DNA from: Sycon ciliatum
Lineage: Eukaryota; Porifera; Calcarea; Leucosolenida; Sycettidae
Direction of reading: 5' to 3'
Assembly: GCF_964019385.1 (NCBI RefSeq)
Contig: NC_088645.1
Span: 34,598,820-34,662,819, forward strand
Length of the DNA stretch: 64,000 nt
Shown: piece after piece, positions 22,911 to 34,486 of the stretch
How the letters are laid out: every line of letters starts with the position of its first letter
Position numbering within the stretch: the first letter of the stretch is position 1
The notes under the pieces: generated by a model
The model's database searches: none
Seen by the model: the letters and a program-made list of their open reading frames with translations, nothing else
Told to the model about the DNA's origin: nothing
Made by a program: the position numbers and the translations under genes

Positions 22911-23388
22911 GTAGGAACTTCTTATTGGTTCCTAGTTTATATCAGGGTGGCATGTGTACTCTTTTCCCTTGATCTGTTCGGTAAAGTACTGCTAGAGCGC
23001 TCCGTCTCGCAAGAGCATCGCACCTTGATTTCACAGACAGGAAAAATGATAATCGTATGGCGGAGTGCAACAAAGTGTCCACAGTGTGAGAACCTTAGTG
23101 AAGTTGGGACACCCTTTTTGAAGCAGGTTTTTGTGTGAAGGTCGTGTCCGCTCGGAGAAATTTCCACACACTGCGTGCAGTGCACAGAGTCATGTTAATC
23201 CGATGCGGCCAGCACGCTGCAGCGCACAATGCATGTTCCGCTATCCACGGCGGGCTGCATGGCCAGCTCCCTGGGGCCGCTTGACGTGCCACCAGATTTC
23301 CATGTCCACGACAGTAGATGGGGATTTGTTGGCGAAATGTCACTAAATGCGGCATTACTTTTTTTCTAAATGCATGGATGAACGCAAA

Positions 23389-23768
23389 TGACCCTTATGT
23401 TGTAGTCTTTTGGACCCTGATTCGACTGGTTTTGGTCCGAGAAGGCTGCAATGCAACGTTTAGCTATTATTCCCAATTGAACACGGTTGAGTAAGTTATC
23501 ACGTACTCAGGCATGCACCAGTCACCTGGTCACCGTCTCTGCAGGCTAACACGTGAAGATGGTTAGGGCACTTTCCTGTCAATCGAGTTGAACCTTGGTG
23601 CGAAATGTGTAGCCTGCAGGCATGGTTACCAGGTGACTGGTGTACACATGAGAACGTGACCGCTTACTCAACCGTGTTCGATTGAGAATACTGGCCGAAC
23701 GCTGCATCCCAGCCTTCTCGGACCAAACCCAGTTGACTCAGCGTCCAAGAGACTACAACATAAGGGCA
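23389..23768. mobile_element. 380-bp fold-back element
   Basis: The two halves are long imperfect inverted repeats: CCCTTATGTTGTAGTCT, GGTCCGAGAAGGCTG and CACCTGGT on the left mirror CAGCCTTCTCGGACC and GACTACAACATAAGGG on the right. Arms exceed 150 bp with a small centre around CTGCAGGCTA/TAGCCTGCAG. No ORF. Confidence 0.8.
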
Positions 23769-23920
23769 AACCGTCTTTTGCCTCTTTTATTGACATTTTC
23801 CATAAAAATCCCTATGTAGTAGGGCGCAATCCCCCGGTTTCTGTGAAAGTGGCGCGTTGGATCAGGTGAATTGTGTACACATCTCTAGCTTTACACGGAT
23901 TTGACTTGCTTGTTTGACAG

Positions 23921-23939
23921 AGACAAGGCAATGTTGTGA
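23921..23939 (+). CDS. Possible terminal exon of the TM gene (coding part)
   Basis: After TTGCTTGTTTGACAG the phase-2 reading gives RDKAMLL and a TGA at 23937-23939, a very short cytoplasmic tail after the TM exon. The support is one acceptor and phase agreement only. Confidence 0.2.
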
Positions 23940-24216
23940 GAAGATGTCAAGTGACAGGCTCAGTGCACGTTGTCATCTTCGGCCTTGTTCTCCGTCAGCA
24001 CCACTCCTACTATCTCATTCTGTCTGTCTTTCCGTGTTTCTTTCTCTCTTCCTATCCATTTTCCCGTACTCCAGGGCCTCGGGCAAGCATGTCATAAACT
24101 AGGCCACGGTTCTTCTCGCTGACGTGCTCACCTGTACAAGACTTCTTCATCGTAACTGGAAGGTTTACTGGTATCGCCATGCTGCCCTGTGTCTGTGCAT
24201 CATGACTATCAGCCTA

Positions 24217-24430
24217 CGCACGCGCACACAAACACACACACACACACACACACGAACACACATGCGCCTGCACGCACCCACCCACACACGAACACACACG
24301 CGCCTGCACGCACCCACCCACACACCCTCGAACACACACACGCACGCGCACACATAAACATGCACGAACACACATGTGCGCGCACGCACATACACTCGCA
24401 TGCGGCCACAAACACCCACCCACGCGCGTG
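24217..24430. repeat. Impure (CA)n microsatellite
   Basis: ACACAC tracts interrupted by CGCACGCGC and by a 34-36-bp repeat of CGCCTGCACGCACCCACCC that occurs twice. Frames across it give His/Thr-rich or Cys/Val-rich artefacts. Confidence 0.9.
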
Positions 24431-26506
24431 TTGCGTGCTATTCTCCCCACTGTTAATGTTGCTGTGCATAATTGAGCGTCGCAGCTTCCGAAGTACCTGT
24501 GCAAATTCTTCGGCAGGTGATGCTCAATCCGCACGTAGTTCGACACACCCCTGCATGCCGCTCTCCTAGTTTTTGGTACCAAATGCAAAATCATAAAAAA
24601 TAGCCCTTTGCTCGTGTATTAAATATTGGTCATGCCCGCATTACACAATTCATCATGATCAGTCTTAGTTGTCACCCGTCCACTTGCATGTATCCCTGGT
24701 CACCAACTGCTAGCCAACACCCTTCCTCAGCAAAAGAAAAATACAGGACAAAGTAGTGTTGCCGTATTCTCTCCCTCCGCATTTGATCCCGTGTCCTTGT
24801 TCTTGTTTTTAGCTTTCTTTTTTTTCCTTAGGCTTTTCAACTTGCTCCGTACATGCACTTACATCATCTTGCGCAAACACCTGTAGAGTTACCTAGTTTA
24901 GCAGGCTGTATGCTTTCTTTTTTTTCTTTAAATAAATAAATGACTGTATTGTATGCTTCCATGCCATGTTTTGTGACCGATTCTGAGCAATCCCTAGTTT
25001 CGGTTTCCTTGCAGCTCGAGAAGTACATGTACTCCCTTTTGCTCTTTTCTTTGTGATGTACTTTGTATGGATCTGCTGCGCCTTTTATAGCACGAGGCAA
25101 GTTGCTGTTTGTTCTATTCGCTGCATTGCCAATTTGCCATTTCTTAACCGCTTAAGCGCTAGCAAGGGTGCCGGTGCATTGTCTTTTATCATCAGATTTT
25201 CAAAATTATATCTTTTGTGCATTGCAGGGTTTCGACCTAACCTTATGTAACTACTTCTTGAGCCGAGGAATAGATACTCAACGGGAGTAGATAGCATGCT
25301 ATATATTTAGGGGGAGTTCTAGGCTCTGTACTAGCTCTGCCCATATCTGAACTGAGCACTGTCATGAGCAACCATAACTCTCTCCCAGTGTAGGGGGAGA
25401 GCATAGGTGATAGGTAACAAACTGCAATGGTAGACGATGTAGGTGCGGCTATCCACAGTCTATTGACAGTTGAATCAATGTGTATACATTGGCCCGCTAT
25501 GCTTGGTGAAAATCTAGCCTGTTTGTTCTTCAGTGCTCCGTTCTTCGGAGAATTCCTATTGCCTGCCACCAGGAAAGAAATAGAGCGCATGCCATACTGC
25601 ATAGAAACAAATGGGAGAACTAAGGCCCTTTGTGCCCTGCCCCGGGTGCATGCCTGGTGACCAGGTGCAGTCGCCCCGAGCTGGTACTGAGACTGAAGAA
25701 GAGGACTAGCAAGATGTTGGGCCAAGCAGCTGCACACAAAAAAACATAGAGCTTGAGGCTAATTGTATGTTCTAAAAAACAGAAGCATGGTGAAGTTCAA
25801 TAGGCGTGGTTCGATCGAATCCAGAAACTCTTTCTTCACCCCCGACAATACAGTGGCATAAGTTCGAAAAGAGTCGAATGCCGCCATATCGCTGCCAATT
25901 GCAAGCTCGATTTTTCCTGAACGTGTACCACCCATCGTTCGGATACAAGCGAATACAGCTTCCGAGATGAATGCAAGAGCCGCAGACGATTGCAGATTGC
26001 GGCAAAATAGACGCATAAACTGCATTTTACACACGCTCGTCATGGGGTAGATGGAGCTGCACCAGGTCCAATGGACCAGTGCTCCATGCAATACATGCTT
26101 TCAGACTTCACTGTAATGTTGAATACCAGGCGTTGAGTCATGCGTTCCGGCGGGATGCTTCACCACACAAGACACCTAATCAGTGTGGCAATATGACTGG
26201 CTGCATGTTCACACAATACTCACGACTAACAAAGACTAGAGACTGAGCACGTTCAGGCTGGGTGTTTCCTAAACACTCTCGTTCACGATTCCAAACCGGC
26301 GACAGATGTTGCGCGCAACGGACGGTCCGGGCTCCAGTGGCGAGGTTGCAATGTGAGTTTTTAGTAGAGTCATGACAGTGATCGGTATTTCTTTTTTATT
26401 AGCAAGTACAGCCCTACGAATAATCAGGGAAGGAGGACAACTGACATGACACTGGACAACAAGACAAAGGGAAGTAGGGGCGATATGCCGATGTGGTTGG
26501 TGAGGC
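24431..26506. other. Gene-poor stretch, nothing recognised
   Basis: T-rich tracts and scattered short ORFs only. The longest conserved-looking frame, 25759-26091 on the minus strand (MRLFCRNLQSSAALAFISEA...), has reasonable composition but no family signature and no convincing splice partners, so I leave it uncalled. Confidence 0.5.
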
Positions 26507-27126
26507 TCATCCGACCGGAGGTCTCGGAATTATTTCCGACAGCGGCTCCGACCTTTTCCCATGCGGCTGATTCCAGGCTTGCAGTCTATCAGTGCAAGTC
26601 ACCAAGTCACTAGTGTAGCCGAATCGAGTAGAGTCGATAAAGGCGTAAAATAGGGCAGCAAGGTGCTTACAAGACCCGTGGGGACCTTTGCCAGCGGGAC
26701 ACGAACACTCGGCATGGGTGACACGCTCCACGGTATGGCAGTCAGTGCCACTGCCGCCCTTGGTCTGCACAGACAGACAGAGCTGATACGCCCCTTCAAC
26801 GTGCGTTTTTCGGGCTGACAGCGAGACTTGTAGTGCACACTATTGCTGGATCACGCAACCTCTATTTTCTGTACGTACCCTCTCTCATCAAGTCTTGATG
26901 ACTTTTTGTCCGAGGCAGAAATGGCTTTGAAATTGCTGGCTGACTTGCCATCTTCAGCAACAGTATCCAGGTAGTACCGCAGCATAGTTTGCACAGTGAC
27001 CTCTGAGCACAGGAGGCGACCCGCTACAAGTGGTTTTCCATACCAGAGTTGGGGCTTGCTGGTCGTCCACTCCACCAGATGACACATGCACGACACTGCT
27101 CGTAGCTTGGTGAGGCGAAGCTGCAA
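26507..27126 (-). pseudogene. Decayed SWIM zinc-finger gene fragment
   Basis: The clearest part is 26507-26770: AECSCPAGKGPHGSCKH (CxCx(n)CxH, the SWIM metal site), then LAALFYAF and TCTDRLQAWNQP. This is the form found in a large invertebrate family that often also carries a YqaJ-type nuclease domain. Upstream, 26851-27126 gives a related part ending SSRLDERGYVQKIEVA and a TGA; the frame then has to shift near 26800 to reach the SWIM part. The simplest reading is a pseudogene with one stop and one frameshift. A very small intron (GTAC...TAG, about 26840-26874) could also bridge the two frames. No nuclease domain is visible downstream. Confidence 0.6.
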
Positions 27127-27336
27127 CTGCGCCGGATTCAGCCGTCACTGCAGGTTCGGGTCTACACACAAACAACATAATCATGACAGAGTTGGATTTA
27201 GTTCGAGCGTTCAGAAAGACAACTCGAAGTTTATTGGCATTGCACTTTCTGATAGCCGAAACCACATAGATTTCAAAACTAGTTTCTAGACCAGACCAGT
27301 GCATTTCTCGGATGCTAGAAGGAAGCAGTCACTTAA

Positions 27337-28434
27337 AGGGGCAGCCTACCCATAAACTTCATATGGCATTCAATTGACCGTAACTTTGGTGTTTCTCAAT
27401 GGATTTGAGTGAAATTTTGACCCCACAGTCCTGCCACTATGCTGGCCCTCTGGACAATATTATTATTATTTGAGGGATTCCCCAAAGGCCGAAGCCTAAA
27501 TCAAGGGGGTCTCCGAGAAAAAACATGATTTACAAGTTCTTGCGCCTAGCTGACAGGCTTTCCAGGCCGTAAAAATTCAGAAATTCCGGCATAGTGCCAC
27601 GGCGTGCGAGCCACCCAGGAGCCGAACAAATGCATTGTACAATTTGTTCACATTTTCTTGCCCATTCTGTCCATGCGCGCGATCCAAACCTAAAGAATGT
27701 CCACAAGCACCCATGGATGACGGGATAGGGCCCTTCAACGTGGCCCTGGAATCTGTCACAACGGCAAGAGTGGGCGTTCTCTCACACACTCCCACAGACC
27801 CAAGTCAATTTTTGATTTTTTTAGGTTTAGCACGTGCTACGAGGTCGTACCTTTGATACAACATCCAGTGCTGGGACGTCCACAGCAAGCCGTTTCCACA
27901 GCGCTGCAAGCCGAATCCAGGATACCCTCAAAAATCAGCAAAAACTACCACTCACGTTCCACTACTGCCTAGTACTGAATCCTACCTGACTTATTGACGC
28001 GACTCAAACTTCCAAAAGTCACTAAATCAACGTGAACTACAATAATCAAGCCACATATCTGCAACGTCACGAGGGTGCTGGCAAAAGTCCTGCTGCAAGG
28101 TGGCGGGCGAAGCCCGCCGCCGTGCAGCCCAATACGTGGCTAAAAAACGTGATTTTTGGACTTGGAGCAAAATTCTGCACACTTTCGCGTCTTTCCATGA
28201 TACAAGTTGCGCACGGTCTGCTCACATTCAAATACAGTGCTGCCAACAAATGACAGCGTGCAACAAAAAAATCTTTCCGAGCACGGGCACATTTTCGGCC
28301 ATAACTCTTGAACGGCTGGTGAGATCAAGCCAAATTTTGATTTTGCAGCTGTTCATGCTCTTTCAACTGATGTAGCACTCGATATGAATTTACAAATTCG
28401 ATTTTTCAGGGATTTTACGACCAGGCTGCCACCA
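27337..28434. mobile_element. TTAA-flanked non-autonomous element, copy 1
   Basis: The element is bounded by TTAA (27333-27336 and 28435-28438). The ends are AGGGGCAGCCTACCC and, inverted, TGGTGGCAGCCTGGTCG. It is the reverse-complement relative of 39663-40688, with matching blocks throughout. TTAA duplication is typical of piggyBac and Kolobok elements; without a transposase I cannot choose. It carries an extra insert of about 75 bp near 27452-27525 that the other copy lacks, and a GGCGGGC-GAA-GCCCGCC hairpin at 28102-28118. Confidence 0.75.
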
Positions 28435-28534
28435 TTAACCGAAATTGCCTGAATATTTTTTAGTTTTTCGAAGAAGTACTGGTGAGTGTTCAAAAAAGTG
28501 GCGAAGCGAAAGTCCAATTTTTGTAAACGAACTA

Positions 28535-28710
28535 CAGTAAAACGTGGTGTAAGCGACCTCTGGTTTTAGCGACCACCTGCTGTTGACGACCGTTTCTCCA
28601 TGCACCCACAGTTCTACACATACACTGTGGGATCTGGTTCTAAACACCACCTGGCTTTAACGACTCCTTTTGCTCGCACCTTGGGGTGGTCGCTTAACCA
28701 GGTTTCACTG
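28535..28710. mobile_element. 176-bp TA-flanked MITE
   Basis: The ends CAGTAAAACGTGGTGTAAGC and, inverted, CAGTGAAACCTGGTTAAGCG are flanked by TA (28533-28534 and 28711-28712). The internal GCGACC and CGACC motifs resemble the larger TA element at 29088, so the two belong to related families. Confidence 0.8.
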
Positions 28711-28955
28711 TATAATTATTGTGGACCAAATAGCCAACACGCATCCCCCTTTCCACTGTCAAATTTGAAATCGAAATGGTACAATTTGCATGCACATCCA
28801 TATACATACACACCTGCATTGATGGGTGTACTTTTTTTTTTTTAATGTTTCTTTGAATTCGGATAGCTCAACAGTACAGAAGTACAACTACAAAGAGTAC
28901 CGAATAGAAGGCCCCGAGAACGGGAAACCAAAAAAACAAAAACAGCAACATCAAG

Positions 28956-29085
28956 TTACTGATTATGCACATTGCTTGAAAGCAAATCACAACAATGATT
29001 AAGAGTTAAGCTGTCTTTTAGCCAAATAGCCAATTTGACGCGGAAATCTGCGATAGTAGGGCAGGACTTCAGGTCGTCTGGTAAA
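28956..29085 (-). pseudogene. LINE reverse transcriptase, C-terminal segment
   Basis: The minus-strand frame gives LPDDLKS and FRVKLAIWLKDSL followed by TAA, matching the usual LPDDLRS-type tail of LINE RTs. It continues the frame of 30829-31905 when the TA element and one TA duplicate are left out. Confidence 0.75.
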
Positions 29086-29087
29086 TA

Positions 29088-30826
29088 CAGTAAAACCTGT
29101 AACTAACGACCACCGTGACTAGCGACCGGCCTGGTACTACCGACCACTTTGTCAGGCACGGACGGTCTCACATTCAAAATGCACTGTGACTAGCGACTAC
29201 CTGCTGAACGCGACCAGCGACCGCCTTTTCTTGTCCCAATGTCGAATTTTGACCCGTAACTAGCGACCGCGATGTAGCAAATCAAACATTGCTTGAAGCT
29301 CCTTCTCGAAATTTTGATGATTTTCCATGGTCGTTTCGATACTACAGCTGGACAAATGAGCGCAGTCTCATTTTTACTGTGGAATCAGTGTGGATTGCAC
29401 TACACCTGTCATAATTTCAAGTGCTGTCAAGAACAAACAAGATAGGAAACGTCTTGGAGAGCGCATCCAAAGCGCTCTTTGATCGATGTTACTACTCGAA
29501 GGAGAAACTAAGACTGAGCGGCTCTCTGTCGAAGTGCAATCACACAGCTCAGTCACCAGACTCACCACTACACCAGGTCACACTGACAGTCTGTGCTGGC
29601 TAGCTAGCGTACTACGGTATTATGTACTCAGCTGTACGGAACACAGGCCAGGATACGATGGCGGATAATAGTCTACAGTGAAAGGTGCGAAAACTCCCAA
29701 CATCGCCGCATCACGTACTGGTAGAGGAGACGGCTCGATACCGGGACGTTTTGACAGCCAAATTTGTATAGACCCAAACCGATCACCAGCGTTGATTTTT
29801 CACTCGAAATATGTTTGTGGAAGGAAACTGGTATGTTGAAGTTTGCTCTGGGGCCAGAGTCAATCGAACTGAGCCACTCCTTTGTGTTGACCCATTGCCT
29901 CCAAGTTGCCCAATTTTTCGCTTCAAAAAAGTTCAAATCAGAGGTGGCTCCAAACCGGACACGTTTTAGAGTGCACGTCAAATTCACTCTGGGTCTGAAA
30001 TTAGGTAACTGCTATCGCTCCACGACGGCCAGTACAGAGTAACAATAAGCCTTGTGTGTGCTTCCATTAGTTTTGATTGGTATGCGGTGCTTTATTGGCG
30101 AGAGGCGAGCCGCTGTTTACCTGCGACAAGGAGTTGATTTTTCGAAAGTCGTAAAACTCAAGTCGCAGTGCGAAGCAACACGTCAAAAACTCACCTGCTT
30201 GATATGGCGCTTCTGGTCATCGCAGAGCCATGACATTTTGGCTCGGAGTATAACACATCGTAGTCTCACTGTGACATATGTTTTCTAATCAAAATACCAA
30301 GAGAGAAAGTGAATATTGAGTCCGTTCCGGTTTGCAACCGGTGTCCTATTTGAAACCGTCCCCTCTACACACTACTCACTAGTACAGTTTACGCTACACT
30401 ACATCCAAGTCGGAGCGACTGAGTTTCCACTGCAGATCAACACACTGATACCAGTTGCCAGTGTAGTCGCACACAGATGAGGATGGAGTCGATAGTGACT
30501 AGTGCACTGCCTGGCCAGGCCAGCGCTGCTCTGGAAACCCAGTCACCAGTGAGTCGACATACATGTATGTGTCAAAAGGTCGTATCGCTTTCGGTGTATA
30601 AAAAACTTGATTTTGTCTCTCTCCAAGTGTTGTATGATCTGAAAGAAGAATGTCAGTGCGCAAGTGGTGGGCCATGGGGGATTGTATTATCTGCATTTTG
30701 ACATACATATCATATAATGGGATCCATATATGGTCGCGCGGTGCAAACCTCTAACTAAAGACCACCTGCCACTAACGACCACTTTTCCGGGCACCAAGGG
30801 GTGGTCGTTAGTTACAGGTTTCACTG
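29088..30826. mobile_element. Compact TA-flanked transposon, presumed ancestor of the satellite
   Basis: The ends CAGTAAAACCTGTAACTAAC and, inverted, CAGTGAAACCTGTAACTAAC match over about 27 bp with one mismatch and are flanked by TA (29086-29087 and 30827-30828). Directly inside the left end is a single 34-bp unit (GACCACCGTGACTAGC plus GACCGGCCTGGTACTACC), then ACTTTGTCAGGCACGG and a body that matches 14834-15773. It lies inside a LINE, whose frame confirms the boundaries. A 645-bp insert at about 29722-30366 is absent from the satellite copies. Confidence 0.85.
29722..30366. mobile_element. Insert nested in the compact TA element
   Basis: Both satellite copies pass directly from ACGTACTGGTA to CAGTTTACGCTACAC at this point. 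Here about 650 bp intervene, starting GAGGAGACGG and ending with the inverted GGGGACGGTTTC. The ends look like short inverted repeats. No recognisable ORF; frames such as 29673-29987 (minus) are uninformative. Confidence 0.5.
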
Positions 30827-30828
30827 TA

Positions 30829-31905
30829 ATTCCAAACAAGAGCCGATTTACTTGAAAAGGACAGAAAGCCAGACATAGATCTATAGCGATTGATACTCAT
30901 GTTATGAGTTGTAGAGCCGCGAGTAGTTCGGGTAGACGTACAGATGGGAAAGAGGGACTGCAAGCAAACAGCCGGCTTAATACAGTAACAGTGGAAAATG
31001 AATACAAGGAACAAAAATACTGATCGATATTGGAAAGAGGAAACATTGAGGTGGTGAAGAAGTGGCGTGATATTAGCTTGGGGTGATGCGCCACAAGCAA
31101 CTCGTACAGCGCGCCGGTGGAGTGAGGCTAGCTTGTTTCTATTTTTAGCGGATATAAACGAAAGGTATACAGGGAGAGCATATTCTAGATCAGGCTGAAT
31201 AACACCGACAACGAAAGTACGGCGGGCAAACAGGTTCATCTGGCGGAAAGATCGCCGCAGTACACCGATCTTCCGTGAGGCTTTCCGGACGACTTTGTTA
31301 ATGTGTTGGTCAAAGGACAGCTTATTGTCAACAACGACTCCTAAGCATCTGGTGCTTTCCACTTCCCCTAGCGTAACATTTGACAAGGTGATTTGCAGTT
31401 GTTGCCTTTGTTGTTGTTGCTGACTCCCTGTGGCACGTTTGGGATGGATTTGCATGACAGCGGTTTTGTCGGTATTTATCTGCATACCAATGGAGTCAAG
31501 GTGGTTGTTTAGTATCTCCAGTGCCGATGACAACTTGGCTTCGGAACGCGCCTTCGACGGATCACTAGAGTAGACTGTCTTGTCATCTGCGAACATCAGT
31601 AATTTTGAACCCGCTGTCTCAGCAAGCCGGGGAAGGTCCCTCAGGTAGACATTAAAGAGGGTAGGGCCTAAAATACTTCCCTGAGGAACTCCTCGAGACA
31701 CTGCAAGACTTGAAGACTGGCTGGCTTGCGTGACGACACGCTGAGATCTCCCGGCGAGGTACGACGCAAACCAACGCAGGGCGCTTGCATGAACACCCAT
31801 GCCATGGAGCGCAATGAGTAACTGTTGATGCTGGACGCGATCAAACGCCTTGCTGAGGTCGATAAAGGCTACACTGGTAGTCTCTCCGCGGTCCTGTGTA
31901 CTTAT
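30829..31905 (-). pseudogene. LINE reverse transcriptase, N-terminal segment of split gene
   Basis: Motifs in order are AFIDLSKAFDRV (31860 region, upstream of the first ATG), SRGVPQGSILGPTLFNVYL, LLMFADDKTVY (catalytic FADD), the LGVVVDNKLSFDQHI thumb region and the HRRAVRVACG C-terminal region. The FADD box, GVPQGS and overall order identify a non-LTR retrotransposon RT of the jockey/CR1/RTE type, probably inactive because the 5' part and endonuclease are missing. The apparent C-terminal residues after LVWN come from the inserted TA element. Confidence 0.85.
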
Positions 31906-31949
31906 GCAATGCCCTGTGATCAGTTATACCCATTTCTACACGGCTGGGA

Positions 31950-33310
31950 TTCACATAATGAAGGAGACAGAATCACTGTCAATTTGACGTCACCCCACCC
32001 ACTGTAGTGAAGTAATGAAATTATACTTCTACCTCGGATAATGTTTTCCCTATCTTTTCCATTGTTTTCTCTATAATCTTATAAAATCAACGAAGATATT
32101 CGAAGAGAGGCGGCGAAAATAAGAGTAGGCTCAACGGGAGTGTGAGGACGGTTCTTTGATGGGTGCCTCATTCAGATAATCTGCAGGTAACACGCCAGTC
32201 TCCAAAACCAACGTTTCCGACAGTGCTGTGTGTGCACCTTGTCAGAGCAAGCCTGAAACACACTCACCTGAACAATGTAATGCCACTGTGAAGCAGCAGG
32301 CCAGGACAATGTCGCAACCATCCATTGAAACATCGATTACCTCCTCGAGACACATCCAGTCTGAGGGGAACGCTCGTTGTCATCTTCCGTGAAAAGGACG
32401 CGGAAGGGTCCGAGTACAGTCTTCCGGAAAGGCTGTTGTTGCTAGTGTTGGAGGATCTATTATCACACAACGGGTAGATAATGAAGATCTCCTCAAGAAA
32501 ATGGCCAAAAGAGGGAAGATGATTGGCGGGAGTACAAGATTGCTCGGCGTGATCGTAAAGACGCTGCTGCCCTGGATGCCTCACTCACATCATGCTCAGG
32601 TAGTACGCCAGTCTCCAGACCCAACGTTCCCGACAGCGCTGTGAGTGCGCAGAGAAAGCCCGACACAAACTCATCTGCAGAAAGTAATGCCAGTGTGGAG
32701 CAGCGAGATGGTTAATGTCGCAGCCATCTAGTGAAACATCCTCGACACAAATCCAGTCCAGTGAAACATCTATTACCTCCTCGACACACATCATGTCTCA
32801 GGGGAACGCTCGTTGCCATCTTCCGTCAAAAGGACGCGGAGGGGCCCAGTACAGTCGTCCAGCAAGGCTGTTGTTGATAATGTTTGAGCATCAACTGGGA
32901 AGAAATCCAGTGTGTGTGGAGGACTGGCCAGGGATAGCCCGGAACAAATAGGGTCTATAACAATGACCTCCGTAAAATCTGAAGTTGAGATGGCTGCCAA
33001 GCCTGAAACTTTTATATTTCCCAAGCCTGAACCAGTGATTGTAGCAGGTAGAGATGTGAACTGTTCGCCATCATTTTTCCCTAGTAGGCTAGACAAAGTG
33101 AACCGTAGAAGGTTGTTGCATAGAGCGTCGTTTCCAGCCAGTGGGTCATCTGCCTCCCAAACGAGAAAGAGGTCCTAATCCATTTGCTTTGCAGGCTTTC
33201 AGAGTGCACTAGTCGGTCTTCTGAAGGAGGTACACGCTAAGAACAAGACTTTGCATCGAGATGAGTCAAAACTCTTGTCAGGTAAGGCGACCGTGGTGCC
33301 TAAGTGTGTA
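31950..33310 (+). pseudogene. G2 family, copy a (two decayed repeats)
   Basis: This block is a diverged relative of the G1 exon 3 region. It starts with a remnant of the G1 intron-2 end (AGAATCACTGTCAAT, TGACGTCA-like) and repeats the module twice (about 32170-32460 and 32460-33300). Recognisable pieces are NEDLLKKMAKR-like, QSEGNARCHLP, KGRG and, at 32912-33178, a frame with TSVKSEVEMAAKPETF and SASQTRKRS. The end is GLLKEVHAKNKTLHRDE before a GTAAGG donor. Stops and frameshifts break most frames. It shows that the family is older than the G1 copies. Confidence 0.6.
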
Positions 33311-33345
33311 GCCTAGCTAAGCCAGACAGTCCACTCACCATGATC

Positions 33346-33527
33346 AACGTGGTAATCAGAGGCCAGATAAGAAGCCAGGGACACTGTTGAGATTCATAAC
33401 TGACTGAAGAAGTCAGGAAAAGAAACGACGATAAAGAACACACCACATGCCATATTTGCAACCGATAATGAATAATCGAGAATTACGAGTCTCTTTGGCT
33501 TCTTATCTGGCCTCTGACTACCACGTT
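33346..33527. repeat. Local inversion framed by inverted repeats
   Basis: CAACGTGGTAATCAGAGGCC at 33346 recurs inverted near 33500-33527. The DNA between runs opposite to its relative at about 41740-41870, so this is a 120-bp inversion with flanking inverted copies. Confidence 0.65.
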
Positions 33528-33531
33528 GTTC

Positions 33532-33965
33532 TACAACTAACTGGCTAACAGCGCTAGCATAATTATCTTGGATGCGCACTCCAACAGCCTTTCAACTAAC
33601 TGATACTTGCAAGATTCTAAGTCATGGAAATAACATAAGGAGTGTTGGAGTGGGCATCCAAGATTAGATGTCACGCACAGCTCATGAACTGTTACTTTTT
33701 GTAATGGGTTGACGCAGCGGAGCCAAGAAAAGGAGTTGCAAAATATTAGAATTTTAGTACTCTTGGGGATGAAAAACATTTTCATAAATCTGGTCTGTTT
33801 CGGTCGCATTTGGACAGATCTTTGAAGCAACTTTCGTTACTCGATCCCGGACGATTGAAATCTTATGAATCTTAGTTGTGAGCAACCTCTCTAATGAAAT
33901 GAACTTTACTTACGTGATGCCCAGGTTGGTCATTGTCGCTTCTGCGCGTTGGTCTCTCCAATACT
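33532..33965. repeat. Duplicated non-coding block R2, copy a
   Basis: Similar to 42121-42540 and, in part, 62852-63085 (GGAAATAACATAAGGAGTGT, CTGTTTCGGTCGC, GAAATGAACTTTACTTAC). No ORF shared between copies. Confidence 0.7.
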
Positions 33966-34486
33966 TTCATTTCGAAATACGTGTTGATAACAAATCGACT
34001 TCGGAAGGTCTCTTTTTGCAAGGTGTCACTAAGACTGAGTTAGTTGTAGCATAAACTACACAATGATCACTGGGAGATGAAACAGTGGAACTACGGAGAC
34101 TTCGAAAGCTAAATGGTTGGCATTCGTAGCGTGGCTGGTGAAGAGTGTCTGTACTGTCACTGTATGCACGGGCCATAGATCTACTCTACACACGCTGTAG
34201 ATGTAAAGGAAAACTAGTCTCGTACACGAGTACACGCACGGATAGTACAGAAGTAATACTGGAATAACTCAACACGAAACAAGACTGTCTTCTTCTTGAC
34301 TGCTACGTTTGTGAAAATGATCTGCCGAACGGCAGAAGCCTAGTTTCCAATCTCGACTTTTTCTGACACGTTTGACTTCTGGACCCTGAGTTCGTGCAAT
34401 CCACGCACGATTCGGCGATGCTTAGAATCTTCACGGGCTTTGAAGCGATTAAGGCAAAAGTCAAGATCACCACATCGGCAGGTCGC

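Larger units (their letters stand above)
28833..31905 (-). mobile_element. 5'-truncated LINE, split by a TA element
   Basis: On the minus strand, reverse transcriptase sequence runs from about 31905 to 30829, is interrupted by the TA element 29088-30826, and resumes at 29085. It then ends with a stop (28956-28958) and an A-tract (plus-strand T-run at 28833-28846). The 5' end stops inside the RT, as is usual for incomplete reverse transcription. Confidence 0.8.

Noticed and set aside
24165..24594. Overlapping His/Thr-rich and Cys/Val-rich ORFs
   Set aside because: Artefacts of an impure CA microsatellite.
25759..26091. 110-codon minus ORF with protein-like composition
   Set aside because: No recognised family, no paired exons; cannot be supported without transcripts.
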